NCBI GenBank assembly: GCA_011634665.1
Contig: WAEK01000003.1
Location: forward strand, 3,421,501-3,485,500
DNA: 64,000 nucleotides
From: Mortierella sp. BCC40632
Lineage: Eukaryota > Mortierellomycota > Mortierellomycetes > Mortierellales > Mortierellaceae
Reading direction: 5' to 3'
In this document: positions 23,583 through 35,234 of the stretch, piece after piece
Layout of the letters: every line of letters starts with the position of its first letter
Numbering within the stretch: position 1 is the first letter of the stretch
Notes under the pieces: generated by a model
Database searches by the model: none
Told to the model about the DNA's origin: nothing
The model's input: the letters and a program-made list of their open reading frames with translations, nothing else
Position numbers and translations under genes: made by a program

Positions 23583-26519
23583 GTCACAGACTTGGTTAGG
23601 ATGACAAGGATGCTCTTGCGTGTGCAGGGGAGAGAAAGGGAAAATGAGGATTGATGCTGGGGATGGATGATGGAAAGGAGAAGGCAAGAGAGCAGCACAG
23701 CGGAGCGAGAGCACGAGCGAGGAGGAAGAAAGAGAGGAAGGGAGAAAGGGAGAAAGAGAGAGAGAGAAGGAAGGAAGGAGGGAAGGAAGGAATGGGAGTA
23801 CTGAAGTCAGGGAATGAGGGATGAAAGAAAGAGTGATGCGTTGACTGACTTTTCTTCTTTTTTCTTCTTTTCAAGTGAGGGCCAATATTTAACGAGCACA
23901 TTCAAGATTCATCGACAAAGTGGTTCTCCTTCTCCTTTTTTTTTTTTTCGAGTACACAGGAAGAGCAGGAGCAGACGAGACTCGACTCTCTGGAACTGCG
24001 GCCAGAGCAAGGCACCGAGGTCAGTGAACAAGACAAGTCCAAGCCAGGACATTCCGCTCAAGTAGCTCTCGTCGATGACAAATCTGTCTCGTTTCTGGCT
24101 CTACTCCATTCCATTCCATCCATTCCATCCATCCATTCTATCTCCCCCCTTCCTTTTCATTTCTTAATACATCCATCACACTTGGATATACACATACACC
24201 TCGTCCTTCCTTTCTTCGTCATTCTGGCTGCTGTCCACGACACTGTGACGCACGTGGCCGCCCTTGACTGTCCTTGGCCAGACGCACACGCTCCCCAGTT
24301 CCGCACCGGTCCGGAGGATGGTCAGACCCTGATGAGGCGCGGCAAGGCGTAGCTCCCTCTCTCTTGTATGGTTATTCGCTCTTCATGCGAGTCTTTACTC
24401 GATGTTCCTGATCGACGCTATTGGACTGCTGACCGTCCAATTGTTCGCAACAACATAAGGAAGGTATTCAACATTAACACTTGGCGCGTGCTCTCGCAAA
24501 GAATGACCGATTAACTATCAGTTGGCTTGCCTTGGTTCTAACAATGCATGCATCTCCCTTATTTTCTTTCATTTTCGCGCGGAGGTTTCCTCTTTGGGTT
24601 AAACAGCTTGATTTTTTTTTCTTTGGACCAGACGACTAAACAGTACAAAAGTGGAGGCAGCTCGGATTGTATGAGTGTATTGTGATTCGGTGATGAGTAA
24701 CTACCATTGAGTACTCGATTTTTCTATTGGCAAGAGTCTATGTTTGGTGAAGGGACCTGAGTATTGGAGATCATCCTGGAGGAGGGGAGCCAAGCACCCA
24801 AACGGGGATGAGTCCAAGAAAGCACTCAGCTTTTTTTTTTTTTTTTTTTCGGCAGACAGGTGATCCTGTTCGTAGTTTAAGTGATTAGGAGTCAGATTGG
24901 CTGGGTACCAAATAAGCAGTCAACTGAGGAGGAGGAGAGACAGGTAGAGTGAGCTGGAGGCGCCACCACATAAGCTTTCATACTTTCTTCCAAAGAGAGT
25001 GCGGAGACAGCCTGTCTGCTCTTTGTATCTCTCTAACTCCAAGACCCCGTGGTGCCCTGTTTGTCCTCTCTCTCGGATGGGGTATGTCGCAGAAAGATGG
25101 CTCGTGTCCCTGGTCAGGGCATCAAGGGCCCCTGTCTCCAGTAAATCAGGCAAGGACCTGGGTACCCCTGAATGTAGGTGGTAGGGACCCGTCCGGCAAC
25201 CTGTCCTAAGGATGCACGGCGCTGGGGTTGCTGTTTGTTCTGCCTTGATCTCTTAGAGTCCTGTTCTTAGTTCTCAGAGGACGTCTTAGCCGACGGGCTA
25301 GAGCGTGGTCCCATACACTTCAGGCGTAGAGGCTGTGGTGTAATAAAAACAAAATGGCGCAGGCAGACAGATGGGGGAGGGGGGAGACAGACAAACAAAC
25401 AGGCAGATCTAGACAGGCCAACAAACAGGCAGACACAGGGGCTGCAGGCCGGACATATACCAGGAATTGGCCGCGTGTGTTTCTTTTTGAGCCAGAGAGA
25501 GGCCAAGAAGGCAGGGCTGTGCCTGAGAGGCCGTGCCTGTTTGTCTCCTGTTTGTATGTGTGTGAAGGACCTGTTCCTGTCCAAGCCAGCAAGAGTTTCT
25601 GACTTTTTTTTTTTTTTTTTCTTCTCTTCTCTCTTCTCTCTTCTCTCTTCTCTCTCTTCTCTCTCTCTCACTCTTCTCTCTTCTTTTCTCTTCCACTCTC
25701 TTTCTCTCACCACCATCGCCATCTCAATTTCCTGCATCCGTTGCTTCGGACTCTAACTCTCTCAGCCTCCCCCCCCCCCCAACCCCGCATCGCCATCTTC
25801 GGCAGCATCGTTCGCGCCATCTCCCACCGCTGCTGCCGATTCCATTTCTTCTTGCTTCGCTACCAGTGTCCACCTGCCCTTCTCCTCCCCTGCATCGCCA
25901 TCGGCGCGCCAACAGGCGATCCCGACCAGTACTCCTCCCCCTTCACTCCCGTGCGTATATGTTGTTTGTGTGAAGGTGTGTGGTATTTTTATCTCTCTCT
26001 CTTTCTCTCTCACTCTCACTCTCACCCACTCTCACCCACTCTCACTATCTTTCTCTTGCTGTCTGCCCTGTCCCCCTCGGTCTTTGTCCTCCCTCTCTTT
26101 GGCTTCTTCCCCACCCTTCCCACCCTTCCCCAGAGGGACCTTTTTTTATGCACATGCTCCTGTCTCTCCGTTCGCCATCCCATCCATCCCTGGTCGACGC
26201 TGCTCCTCCTTCTCCTGCTCCTCTTCCTTTCTCTCCTTGAGCCACACATTCCCATTTGTATCCGCATCTGCATCTTCATCCCCATCTCCATCCGCCTCTG
26301 CTACGCTGTTTCGCTCAATCTGTCTGTCTTGATGCGTGAGCCCTTCAGCCTGAGCATTTCTCCTAACCAACTTTCCCGCCTTCGACTCTCATTCTCCTCC
26401 AGAGCAAACACTCTGCTCTCAGTCTCATTCTCTCTCAACCCCACCTCACTTCACTCAAGCCTCCCCTTGGTCACCACTCTACCTCATTCACCACCCTGTC
26501 AGCGCAGTACTAGTCCGCG
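23583..26519. other. Divergent promoter region and CT-rich leader of the KCH gene
   Basis: The GA-rich plus strand at 23620-23870 is the CT-rich leader of UBX4 in sense. From 24100 to 25600 I see only short repeats (CCATT-type near 24105-24140) and no supportable gene. A 50-codon frame ending at 24352 has a hydrophobic start but no ATG. From about 25615 to 26519 the plus strand is CT-rich up to the KCH start codon; the 279-codon frame covering it has the composition of leader sequence, not of protein. Confidence 0.5.
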
Positions 26520-28661
26520 ATGGGTGCACACTGGAAACGAGAGAAGGTCCAGGACCACAAGTTCGACTTTATCAACGTAGATGACTTTGTCGACAACTCG
26601 TGCTGGCGCCAGTTTACCTACATGCTAGTCTTTGCTGCCATTATCCGTGGTATCCTCGTCTACTGTTCCGATATCTTTACCGCCGCCAATTTACTCGCCA
26701 ATTCGAACGAAAACTCTTTTGTGTCCGAGAAGAACGGTGTTGATTTTGTGGGTCTGGGTGAGCTTCCTTTCGAAGTCTACAAATACCTGTTCACAGCCTG
26801 TATCATCCTTGGTTTTATCCTCCTCGGTTTCGACATTCGTCGTGCACGCGCCATCATTGCCTCGCGCGACATTTCGTATGCGTTCACGTCCATGATTGCC
26901 AGCCGATACTACACGGTTCGCTCCTACCCACATTTTTGCTTCTTTAGTCAGATCAACAACTCGAAGAAGACTGTGGATGAAGTAGCCTTTTTCTGTTTTT
27001 TCACTTTTCGAAGTAAGTTAACTGAGCCTTTCTAACCCTGGGAATCGTATCCAGCAAAGAGACAAAAACCAGAAAGACAAAAAAAAAAAAAAAAAGCCTC
27101 CCTGTCAAGTTTCAGCATTTGGAGCGAGCCTTGCCTGTAGGCGGAGCCCCGCTTGCTCACCCGAACCCCAAAAACATATTTTTCAGGGAAAAAAAGAAAC
27201 CGCTCTCTCTCATTATCTAACCACCCCTTTTTGTTGTATTGCCTATTACCCCGCTTGCCTTGCCGACGGTTCGTATCGAATTGGATAGACTGGAAGCGGC
27301 TCATGCTCGCAGATGCCCCCCGTCAGGTCATCAATGCCACGATTCTCTACCAGACATTCCGCGGCCATAAAATCGGCTTTGGAGAAGACAGTATCTTTGA
27401 CTGGGATAAGGTCGTTGGCCCTGGCGACAAGAACCTACTTAAGAAGATCACACTGGGAGGTATGATCTTCACAGTGTTTATGTTCATGTTCTCGCTTCTT
27501 CAGCTCATTGCAGCTGTGATCATGTACATTCCACTTGTCAGCCATATCCAAGGCAATCTCAAGGAGTATTGTTGCCACAAGATCGACAAAAGGCAAGTGT
27601 CTTTTATCCCCTGTCATTGTCGTTCATCGTTGTTGTGTTGTCCTACACAATATATATTGTCCTCTTTCTTCCCCTTTCTCGTCAACCCTCCCCTCCCCCA
27701 ACCTTACAATTGGATAGTTACGCAGGGACCTGAAAATAGAATCACTCCCACCACCACGCGTGATATTCTCTCAATTTCTCTCAATTTCTCTCTGGAGGTT
27801 TGGGCCTGCCTGATACGATGTGAGAGAGTGCTACTCGATTGGCCTCTCGTCCTACCACGAGGGGGGTACCGAGTTGCGCCCAACGCTCACTTCTCTCATG
27901 TGTGTGAATGATGTTTGCATCAACTGACAGTCACTCCTTTTGCATTCTCTTGATTTGGGGACGTATACAGAATTGATGAACTTATCCGCATTAAGTCGAG
28001 GACAAGAGCCGCAGACGAGGCAAAGAACGGAAAGAACGGAAAGGACATCGCGCTTTCGAATCTAAAGAAGCCTACTCTTCCACAGGTCGACATCTTGGAT
28101 CCACCCGTCGCTCCTGTCAACACGCCCAGACCAGCCTTTGCACAGAAATCCACTCCCTCACCTTACCATGCTCAGCCGCGCAATAACAACAACGCCTATG
28201 GATATCAGGGTCAGGGAGGCTATAATCCTGGTCCATCCACAAAGCCTCAGGAGGCATTTGACCCCTATGCAGACTCGGCTTATACCACCGATGACTCGTA
28301 CGACCACTATGGCAATCAAGATACAGAGTATCTGCAACAACATCAGGGTCATGGTGGAGGTGGCTATGGTCATTATGCTGGTGCTGGCACAGGTGGTGAT
28401 TCCAGTTATTACAATAGCCGAGCAGGACCAACGCCTCCACGACCAAGGCGGTACGATGACTATGCACAGCAGCGGCCAGCATCGCCAATACAATCTCAAC
28501 ATGGTTCGGACCTGGATAGTCATCATAGCAGCGGCATTGGCGGTCGTTCGGTCGCGGGCGGCTATAACGGCTACGGCAATGCACGCTATGGTGGAGGTGG
28601 CTATAACAATAACAACACCGGACAGAACTGGAACCAATACCGGAATGGTAATGGCTACTAG
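26520..28661 (+). CDS. KCH1: KCH-type fungal low-affinity potassium channel
   Basis: Plasma-membrane protein of the fungal KCH family (yeast Kch1/Kch2), which mediates low-affinity K+ influx. Exons 26520-27012, 27289-27592 and 27971-28661 give 495 aa. Exon 1 starts with the family signature (F-D-F-I-N-V-D-D-F-V-D-N, then W-R-Q-F-T-Y) and holds at least two membrane segments. The junction to exon 2 recreates N-W-K-R-L-M-L-A-D-A-P-R-Q-V-I-N-A, the most conserved block. A further strong hydrophobic span (G-M-I-F-T-V-F-M-F-M-F-S-L-L) lies in exon 2. The second intron must use a GC donor (AG|GCAAGT), since only this keeps frame from H-K-I-D-K-R to I-D-E-L-I-R; the acceptor is TACAG. The cytoplasmic tail is Gly/Tyr/Asn/Gln-rich and probably disordered. 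An A17 tract lies in intron 1. Confidence 0.92.
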
Positions 28662-28677
28662 AGGAAGACGAGAATCT

Positions 28678-28713
<36 letters not shown>

Positions 28714-29479
28714 TATACGACTTAAAAAAAAGAAAGAATAAGAACAGGGACCAGGATATACGAGACATGAAAGCACGAGGCATGAAAACACGAGAAAGAA
28801 GAAAAAAGAAAGAAGAAAAAAAGGGGAAAAGACCCCCTCCCCCTACCAGAGACGTCTTACTCAATTCACGCCCACACCGGATACCAGCACATCTTTAGTG
28901 CTTTTTCTTTTTTCTTTCTTTTTTCTCTTTTTGTTATACATAGGATAATTCTTTCCTCGACCATCCCACACTCCCCCTCTCTACAGCAGCAACTGTTCTA
29001 TTGTATGTACCATGTTTTCTAGCCTCTTCACTTGTGATAATATACATATATGTTCTGAGATCGACAATGCAGCTTTGGCCGCCCTTGTTTTCTTCCTCTT
29101 TGATTCTCTACTGTCTGTTTTTTGTTCAAGGAGTAGGTGAATAGGGGAATCGTGCCTTTTTGTTCTTTCTCCATCTTCTCTTCGTAGGATTATGCTTTTG
29201 ATTTTAAGGAAAGGCAGTAAGTAAACATGCAGTCTGTCCCTGTTTTTTTTTTTTAAATACAGCGGTATCGGGCCTTGAGTACTATCGTTCTACATCTACA
29301 TCCTTTCATCCCTGTTTTATCTGTTTTCGTCCACGCTCTCGTTTACGTTCACATCCATTTCTACGTTCCTGTCTCGGTTTATATTCCCTCCTCGGTCCTC
29401 ATCCGCGTCCTCATCCTCGTCCTCGTCCACGTCCTCGTTATTCGGGAGTCCAAGTTTTCCTTTGATAAACCTGCATAAT
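28662..29479. other. Convergent 3' region, no gene
   Basis: Downstream of KCH1 is an A31 tract near 28680-28710, A/G-rich and then T-rich sequence. At about 29285-29450 lies a degenerate CGTCCTC/CATCCTC-type repeat. The small frame over it is a repeat translation. Confidence 0.5.
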
Positions 29480-29950
29480 TCAAGGTATGTTAGAAAGTCG
29501 TGTGGTCACTGCGGGGACTCTTTCTTCCACCTCTGGATGTATGACCTTGTAAGTGTGCAGACTGGAGAAAGTAGAGAAGGAAGGAAGGAAGGAAGGAAGG
29601 GGTTCTTTACCTAATCTTTCGAAACACATGATCAAGGTCTCCCTGCAGTTCCTTGACCAGCTTTGTGTGAGCTTCAAACTTTGGGTGTAGGTCGGTCCAT
29701 TTGACAGTTGAGAACTCGTTTAGGGCCGTCAGGGATGCGGTTGCCCTTTGGATGGACATTGAGCTGGTACAACAAAACCAAAGAAAAAAAGAAAAAAAGA
29801 AAAAAAAAAAAATGCAGGGAGGGATTTTTTTCTTATTTTTATTTTCCTCTTCTCGGCTCATGCAGAATGCTCAAATGATGTTGGGGAATGTGCTTCACAC
29901 ATGAACACATATGCACACGCAAACACACACACACACACACACACAAAAAA

Positions 29951-29995
<45 letters not shown>

Positions 29996-30091
29996 TTGGT
30001 TTATCTGGTTCTGCCGCCGTTGAATCTCACTGAGTTCTGGCTCGGGAAGGGTGTCGAGGATCTTTGCGGATAAAAGATGTGAAGCCTCCAT
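29480..30091 (-). CDS. KXD1: KxDL-domain protein (KXD1 / BORC-BLOC subunit family), structure partly unresolved
   Basis: Small coiled-coil protein family that acts in endosome/lysosome (vacuole) positioning complexes. The N-terminal exon (30091 down to about 29995) reads I-L-D-T-L-P-E-P-E-L-S-E-I-Q-R-R-Q-N-Q, matching the first KxDL helix. Exon 29763-29611 reads A-L-N-E-F-S..., then K-L-V-K-E-L-Q-G-D-L-D-H-V-F-R-K-I, the KxDL core with the D-L-D motif. The last exon 29561-29480 reads H-P-E-V-E-E-R-V to a stop. The last two introns/exons fit GT-AG rules. Between the first and second exon lie a 42-base T tract (plus strand) and a CA repeat, and I find no GT donor directly after Q-N-Q. Either the splice site is unusual, a small exon was missed, or the gene has been damaged by repeat expansion. 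Family assignment rests on the aligned core and is fairly sure; integrity is not. Confidence 0.6.
29953..29994. repeat. T42 homopolymer with adjacent (CA)n inside the KXD1 gene
   Basis: A run of 42 T (A in the coding sense) sits next to a CA repeat at about 29926-29944, within the KXD1 transcription unit. Confidence 0.9.
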
Positions 30092-30467
30092 TTTTTTTTT
30101 TTTTTTTTTTTTGCAGATGCTCAAGAAGCGGTTGTGGTTGGTTGGTTGGTTAGTTGGTTGGTTAGTTGGTTGGTCAGTTCTCCTTGCTGAAGTGATGGAC
30201 ATTGACCTTTCCCCCTTGCGGTAGTGGTCAATGGCAAAGCCACACTAGTAGAACGCAGGTGAGCAGAGAAAGGGTTGTGGAACCAAATGTGGTTGGGGGG
30301 TCACTCCTGCCTACTTACAGGCACCGAGTCGAGTACTTTCTCTTTTTTCTTTCTTTCCATCGTTCCCATCCTTCATTCACTCTTACCCACGCATATATTT
30401 CTATCCTACTTCTCTTCCTCTCTCTCTCTCTCTCGAGCTAATTCAGGAACCACAGCATCCTACTTCA
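30092..30467. promoter_or_regulatory. Shared divergent promoter of KXD1 and NUS1
   Basis: The two genes are head to head, 376 bases apart. The gap has a T tract at about 30091-30112, a TTGG-type tandem repeat at about 30135-30174, and a CT-rich leader (30410-30435) before the NUS1 start. Sharing of control elements is inference from spacing. Confidence 0.4.
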
Positions 30468-32460
30468 ATGGCTCCGCATTCGGATTCTCAGCTCCGGAGC
30501 CGTTCATCGGCTAATCCTGATCACTCTTCAGAAAAACACTCGTCCCAATCAACCACGGGAAATGCACAACCAATCATGTCCTCCATACCCAAAACTCGAG
30601 CTTATCATGAGCTCCTGGCAGACCACCCTGGTATCAAACCCCAACGCAAGACTGTCCAACCCACTGTTATCAAAGCAACTGGCTCAAAGGTCTCTCAGTC
30701 CAAGGGAGTTTCTGCTACTCAGGAAGGCGCAGACAGTAGTAACGTAGATGACTCTCAGACAGCAGTTACGACATCTCTTCCGTCAGACACCACCATCGAT
30801 TATTCTGAGAGATCAGGCTGGACAGCTCTTGGACGAGGCCTGCACCTTGTGCTCCTCAAACCGATATACTTTTTGGTCTATGCAATCGTGATCCTTGTGC
30901 ACGAGATGGTCATCTCGGCACGGACAATGGGAACCTACTTTAAAGTCTTTTTCTTGCCTCACAAGTACCCTGTCTCTCCTCAGCTAGTCCGTATTCTGCG
31001 AGACGATCTTGGTCGAGACCTGGTCAAGAAGCCTCGACATCTGGCTGTGGTCCTATCTGCAGAGACGACGGTATTAACGCCCGAAGGGCCAAGCGAGGCG
31101 GAGGAGGAAGCTTGGCAGGAGAAAGTATCTAGCCTTGTCCAATGGGCGGTAGCAAGCGATATCAAGTGTCTCTCTGTAATGCGGACTGATCGTAAGTCGG
31201 AATAGACTAATAGACTGATGAAAGAGAGTGAGAGAGAGAGTGAGAGACTGAGTGAGTGAAAGGGAGCGGTGATGGCGGGAGGCTCTCACCTCACAGCCGT
31301 TCTATATGTGAGCGGAGACATTCTGAGAGGGAAGGAGATTGGGCGAACACTCTCGCTATGCATATGAAAAAAGTGATTGAGACATCTTCCCCTCAGACCC
31401 CTTCTTGTCGCCAACCTTAAGTTGGCTTGCGAGCCGGCGTTCGGGGCTTGGGTGCTCTCCTTTGTTTGTCATATGAACTTAATGCGCTCTTTTTTACGTG
31501 GCACTTGCTCCTCGCTCTTCTCTATGCATGTTCTGCTCAGCGCTGCATCGAGCCTTTACATGTGCCTGATAATTCCGACCGTGCGCTGCCTATTTGCGGG
31601 AAAGAGGAACCAAAAAGTAACGGTCGCTTACGCTTCTTTCGCTTTTAATATTTTTCCTTCCTATGAAACAGCCATTCACCCAGAATCATTGGAGTTACTT
31701 CAGGAGCGGATTGAGTATCAGTTGGCTCAATTTTACAAGGAAGAAAAGATTGTCCCCATCGCTCTGGTGAGGACTCTGACGCCATTTGCAGAATACCCTA
31801 GGGCAGTCGCATCTCTTCACAACGGCCGCTCATTCGATCTCGATGTCGTGATCCTCTCTAAACAAGATGGTCATGAGCGTCTTGCGGGCAATCTTCGGTC
31901 GTTGGGTGAGGCTGCCTTGCAGAACAAGCTCCAGAGCAAAGACATAACCATGAATTTGGTAGACGGTCAAATGACAGGTATAAGTCGACAAAGGACCAGT
32001 ACATGGCTCTCTTATTGTACCAACAGAGTGAGCGGTCGTTTAGGAATCATTCACTAACCTCGTTTGGATAATGTTACCTCTTCCCTCGCCTGTCCCTCCG
32101 CCCCTCCCCTTTCCTTCTCTCTTTCTAGCCGATTTGTCAGAGCCAGAGCTGATTATCATTTTCAAGGATGACCTAGACTTGAGCAGTTACCCGCCTTGGC
32201 ACATCCGTTTGACAGAAATTTAGTAAGGAAAAAATTCATTTTTGTTGCTTGTCTTATACAACGGATTACTTTCCTCTCCACTTTTTGACTGAATGTTCCA
32301 TGACTGAAAGTTCCATGACTGATCCCCCTCCTTTTTTTAATTTAAAAAAAAAAAAAAAAAAATTAGCCACCATCCAGACCAATCCGTGATCCCGCAATAT
32401 ACCACATTCCTTCAAGCATTGCATCGATATGCTAAATGTGAGCAGCGCTTTGGACGATAG
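30468..32460 (+). CDS. NUS1: NUS1/NgBR-type subunit of dehydrodolichyl diphosphate synthase, four exons
   Basis: Non-catalytic partner of the ER cis-prenyltransferase that makes dolichol precursors. Exons 30468-31191, 31672-31977, 32129-32222 and 32367-32460 give 405 aa. The first ~120 residues are polar. A membrane region follows (I-Y-F-L-V-Y-A-I-V-I-L-V), then the cis-prenyltransferase-like fold (K-K-P-R-H-L-A-V-V-L; L-V-Q-W-A-V-A-S-D-I). Exon 3 encodes the hallmark P-P-W-H-I-R-L-T-E-I. An in-frame TAG (32221-32223) follows directly, but it overlaps a GTAAGG donor. Splicing to the TTAG acceptor at 32366 adds Y-A-K-C-E-Q-R-F-G-R and a stop, which matches the known C-terminal R-x-G motif needed for activity in this family. 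The last intron (144 nt) has an A18 tract just before its acceptor. Confidence 0.93.
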
Positions 32461-32596
32461 ACCGCAAATAGAGGGGAAAACAAAACAAAGGTCGATAAAT
32501 GGGAAATCTATTCCATTACCCATGTCCGTTCTCGACTAATATAATGAACAAAATGAAAACAATGAGGGAAACAATAAAATCCTTGACGAGCAAATA

Positions 32597-33293
32597 TTAT
32601 TCGGGATTTCCCATGAGGAGTGGGCACTGGGCAATAAGGTCTAGATCGTTCCTAGTCAGTCGCTTGCTCGCCACAGCAGCCATCACTGCATCATGGACAT
32701 ACTCGGGTTGCCTCATTCCAACCAATGTGCAACCCACATTCTCTTGCGCAACACAGTATTGGATTGACTTTGTCGATAAGGCCGACCCAATGTCCTCTAC
32801 TTTGTCTGGTCCTACATCCGAGACAAACTCTCGACAGATCATTCCCAACACCAAATTCAGCTCATCGTTCCTCTTGTCTGAATCGATCTGACAAAAGGCT
32901 GCAATGTCGGCGGTAAGCTTTTTGGCATCGGTTCGATACTTTTCGATCCAATCCATGATTTTTTGCTTCTCCTCTTCGTCAATCAATGGTCCTTGTTCAC
33001 GATCAGGCTGACTCTGTTCATTCGTACTGGTTTCTAGCAGCTTGAGGTCTCGGTCAATGGCAGGGAGGACCTCTCGCTCCATAAAATGTTTTGCAGCAAA
33101 GTAGTTGGTTGACAATTGAGACAAGTTTTCAGAGAGAACCTAGAGAAGGAGAGAGAAGAAAGAAATAGAGTTGAGAGATGTTGGTCATGCTAATTCAATC
33201 TATCTAGTTTGGTGATTATTGGGAGTTGTTATTTTCTGGGATGACTTACCTCGCTCCAAACAAACTTCATCGCTAGGGACTCTTCTTCAACTA

Positions 33294-33335
<42 letters not shown>

Positions 33336-35114
33336 TGAAAAGAGGTCATATGGTTTGCGTTTCGACGCTTGTGAGAAAGTCGGGATCGACCAATGTCGTT
33401 CTTTCCGCCAGTTTCGCTCTTCAGTGTGTCCTCATAGTATTGAAAATATATTCGACTTACTCAAATCCTTGATCTCTAGTTCCATCTCTGCAAGTGAACT
33501 GAAGCTGGCATCCAATATGTCCAACAGTCTTCCTGAGCGCTCTGTTAGAAGAAGAAGAAAAAAAAAGGGTCGAGAAATATTGTTCAGTTGCCTTGACTCT
33601 TTCATCCTTTCCTTCCCTTTTATATATTGTTTAATCCCTTGGAGTTGACGCTTTTTACCTTGACGGTCGTGCTGACCCTTGTTTTCTAAAGTAACGATTT
33701 GTCCCGCAGCGATTGCGTTCAGAGGTCGATTCGTAAAGACAAATAAATCAAGTTCCTAGCAATCATTTCCCATCGTAAATGAATCAACAATATATTTTTT
33801 AAAAATAAAATAAAATAAAAAGGTCAGTTTCAACCAGCACCAAGTAAAGTCATTCGTTTGCTCTGCTCTTCTTCTTCTTTTTTTTTCGTGGAAGGCCCTG
33901 GCTCACCTTGGCAAGACGTGCGAGTGATTTTTGTGGAAAGACATCGGTGACAAGATCCCGCTCAAACAGGTTTAGGGGTGTCTGGATCGCCAAAAAGTTT
34001 TCTGGTTTCCATCCAAAATCCTCCTTGGTCAAAACAATTGCCTTCAATGACAAATGATCGTCCGTGGTCGGGATGTGGAGCGCATTTGAACAGATTCCGT
34101 AACCACCAATGCGACCCCGTTCAACCTCTTTGTCCAGGTAGGCAAACGCTTCAGCAATTTCCTTGTAGACTCGAGTCTTTCCACCACCTCCACCAGGACG
34201 ACGATCGCCCATCAAACGTTCTGGGTTGTTGAGCATAAAGAGATCCAACTTTTCAAGCTTTAGTCGGTCCAGAGACGCTGTGATCTGTGCCTCCAGAAAC
34301 ATTGGGTGAATTGAATGATATGATGATTCGTTGATGGTGGCATATGATGGTACATTCCCAAGTGTCTCTTGAGGAAATCCTGGAGTTGTTGGAAGGACAA
34401 ATCCTGCTTTGGAGACAACAAATAATTCCTTTGGTATAAAACGGAGGGGGGGTAAAGGTCACGGAAGTCAGCTCATGGCGGAAAGGTGTGTTCAATAGCA
34501 CATCACGAGTCAACACTGTACGACAGTTTGTAATATTACTTCTCGCTTAACATTGCCCTTTTTGAAAAGCTCCTGGAGGGCATCTCCAATAAAGGTCTCT
34601 GAGGCTCCTATAAACGAAATGAAAAGACATGAGTACAGGAAAAGTCCTAGATGACAGTAGAAAAATGGAAAAAAGAGATCTGACTACACTACGAACACAA
34701 GCAAGAAAAATGTCGCCCAGTACCGTGTCCAAAGTGGGAACTCGTGTCAATCACATTCACGCCCGACTGGATCGCCTTGAAAAGGGCCTCTCGATGACCG
34801 GGCTCGGTCCCGCTGGTACGGTACGCGCCGAACCCAAGTTTGGAGAGCTTGAGGTTCCGTTTAGGGACTGTGGATGTTGGTAAAGACGCGTGTCGAGCCA
34901 GAAATGAGGTGGTTGCCTCGGATGTGGCGGATGTCGAGCTCCATTGGGGCATCGAATGGCTCAGGGTCCGCCGACCCATTAGTCCTTTCCATGCCAGGGG
35001 AGATCTTGCACCATGGTCCTTGGTCAGGATCCATCCATGAGCTTCAAGGCGGTTGAACGATGAGCATCGAGCGCCCATTTGGCGCAAAGCCGTGCGAGTC
35101 AGAGACGGAAGCAT
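32597..35114 (-). CDS. Aldo/keto reductase family protein with altered catalytic residues, seven exons
   Basis: Exons: 35114-34724, 34607-34540, 34428-33907, 33755-33659, 33541-33461, 33290-33250 (41 nt) and 33139-32597; every junction is in phase and gives 580 aa. The N terminus is Arg/Ser-rich and acid-poor, compatible with a mitochondrial presequence (inference). The AKR barrel starts near residue 83 (N-L-K-L-S-K-L-G-F-G), with V-I-D-T-S-S-H-F-G-H-G, V-V-S-K-A-G-F and L-D-L-F-M-L-N-N-P-E. Of the catalytic Asp-Tyr-Lys-His set, Asp123 and Lys160 are present, but the Tyr position is Phe128 and the His position is Asn220. At the C-terminal end C-V-A-Q-E-N-V-G-C-T-L-V-G-M-R is the usual cofactor-binding type of strand. 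The protein is longer than typical AKRs (about 320-350 aa). Substrate cannot be told. The 3' splice site of the 41-nt exon is preceded by an A tract instead of pyrimidines. Confidence 0.85.
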
Positions 35115-35234
35115 GACGATTTGACCTCTAGACGAATCGCTCCTCCCTTCCAGAGATCAGCGAATTTATATGAAACAAACGAGTGTGACTTGTGTCTGTT
35201 TCAATTGTGAGGAAACTCTTTCTCCCTTGCTCTC

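Noticed and set aside
24185..24352. Possible small secreted peptide (hydrophobic stretch then H-V-A-A-L-D-C-P-W)
   Set aside because: No ATG in frame, no splice acceptor in a convincing place, no family match.
25741..26580. 279-codon frame before the KCH start
   Set aside because: Composition is that of a CT-rich leader, it overlaps the KCH start in another frame, and shows no motif.
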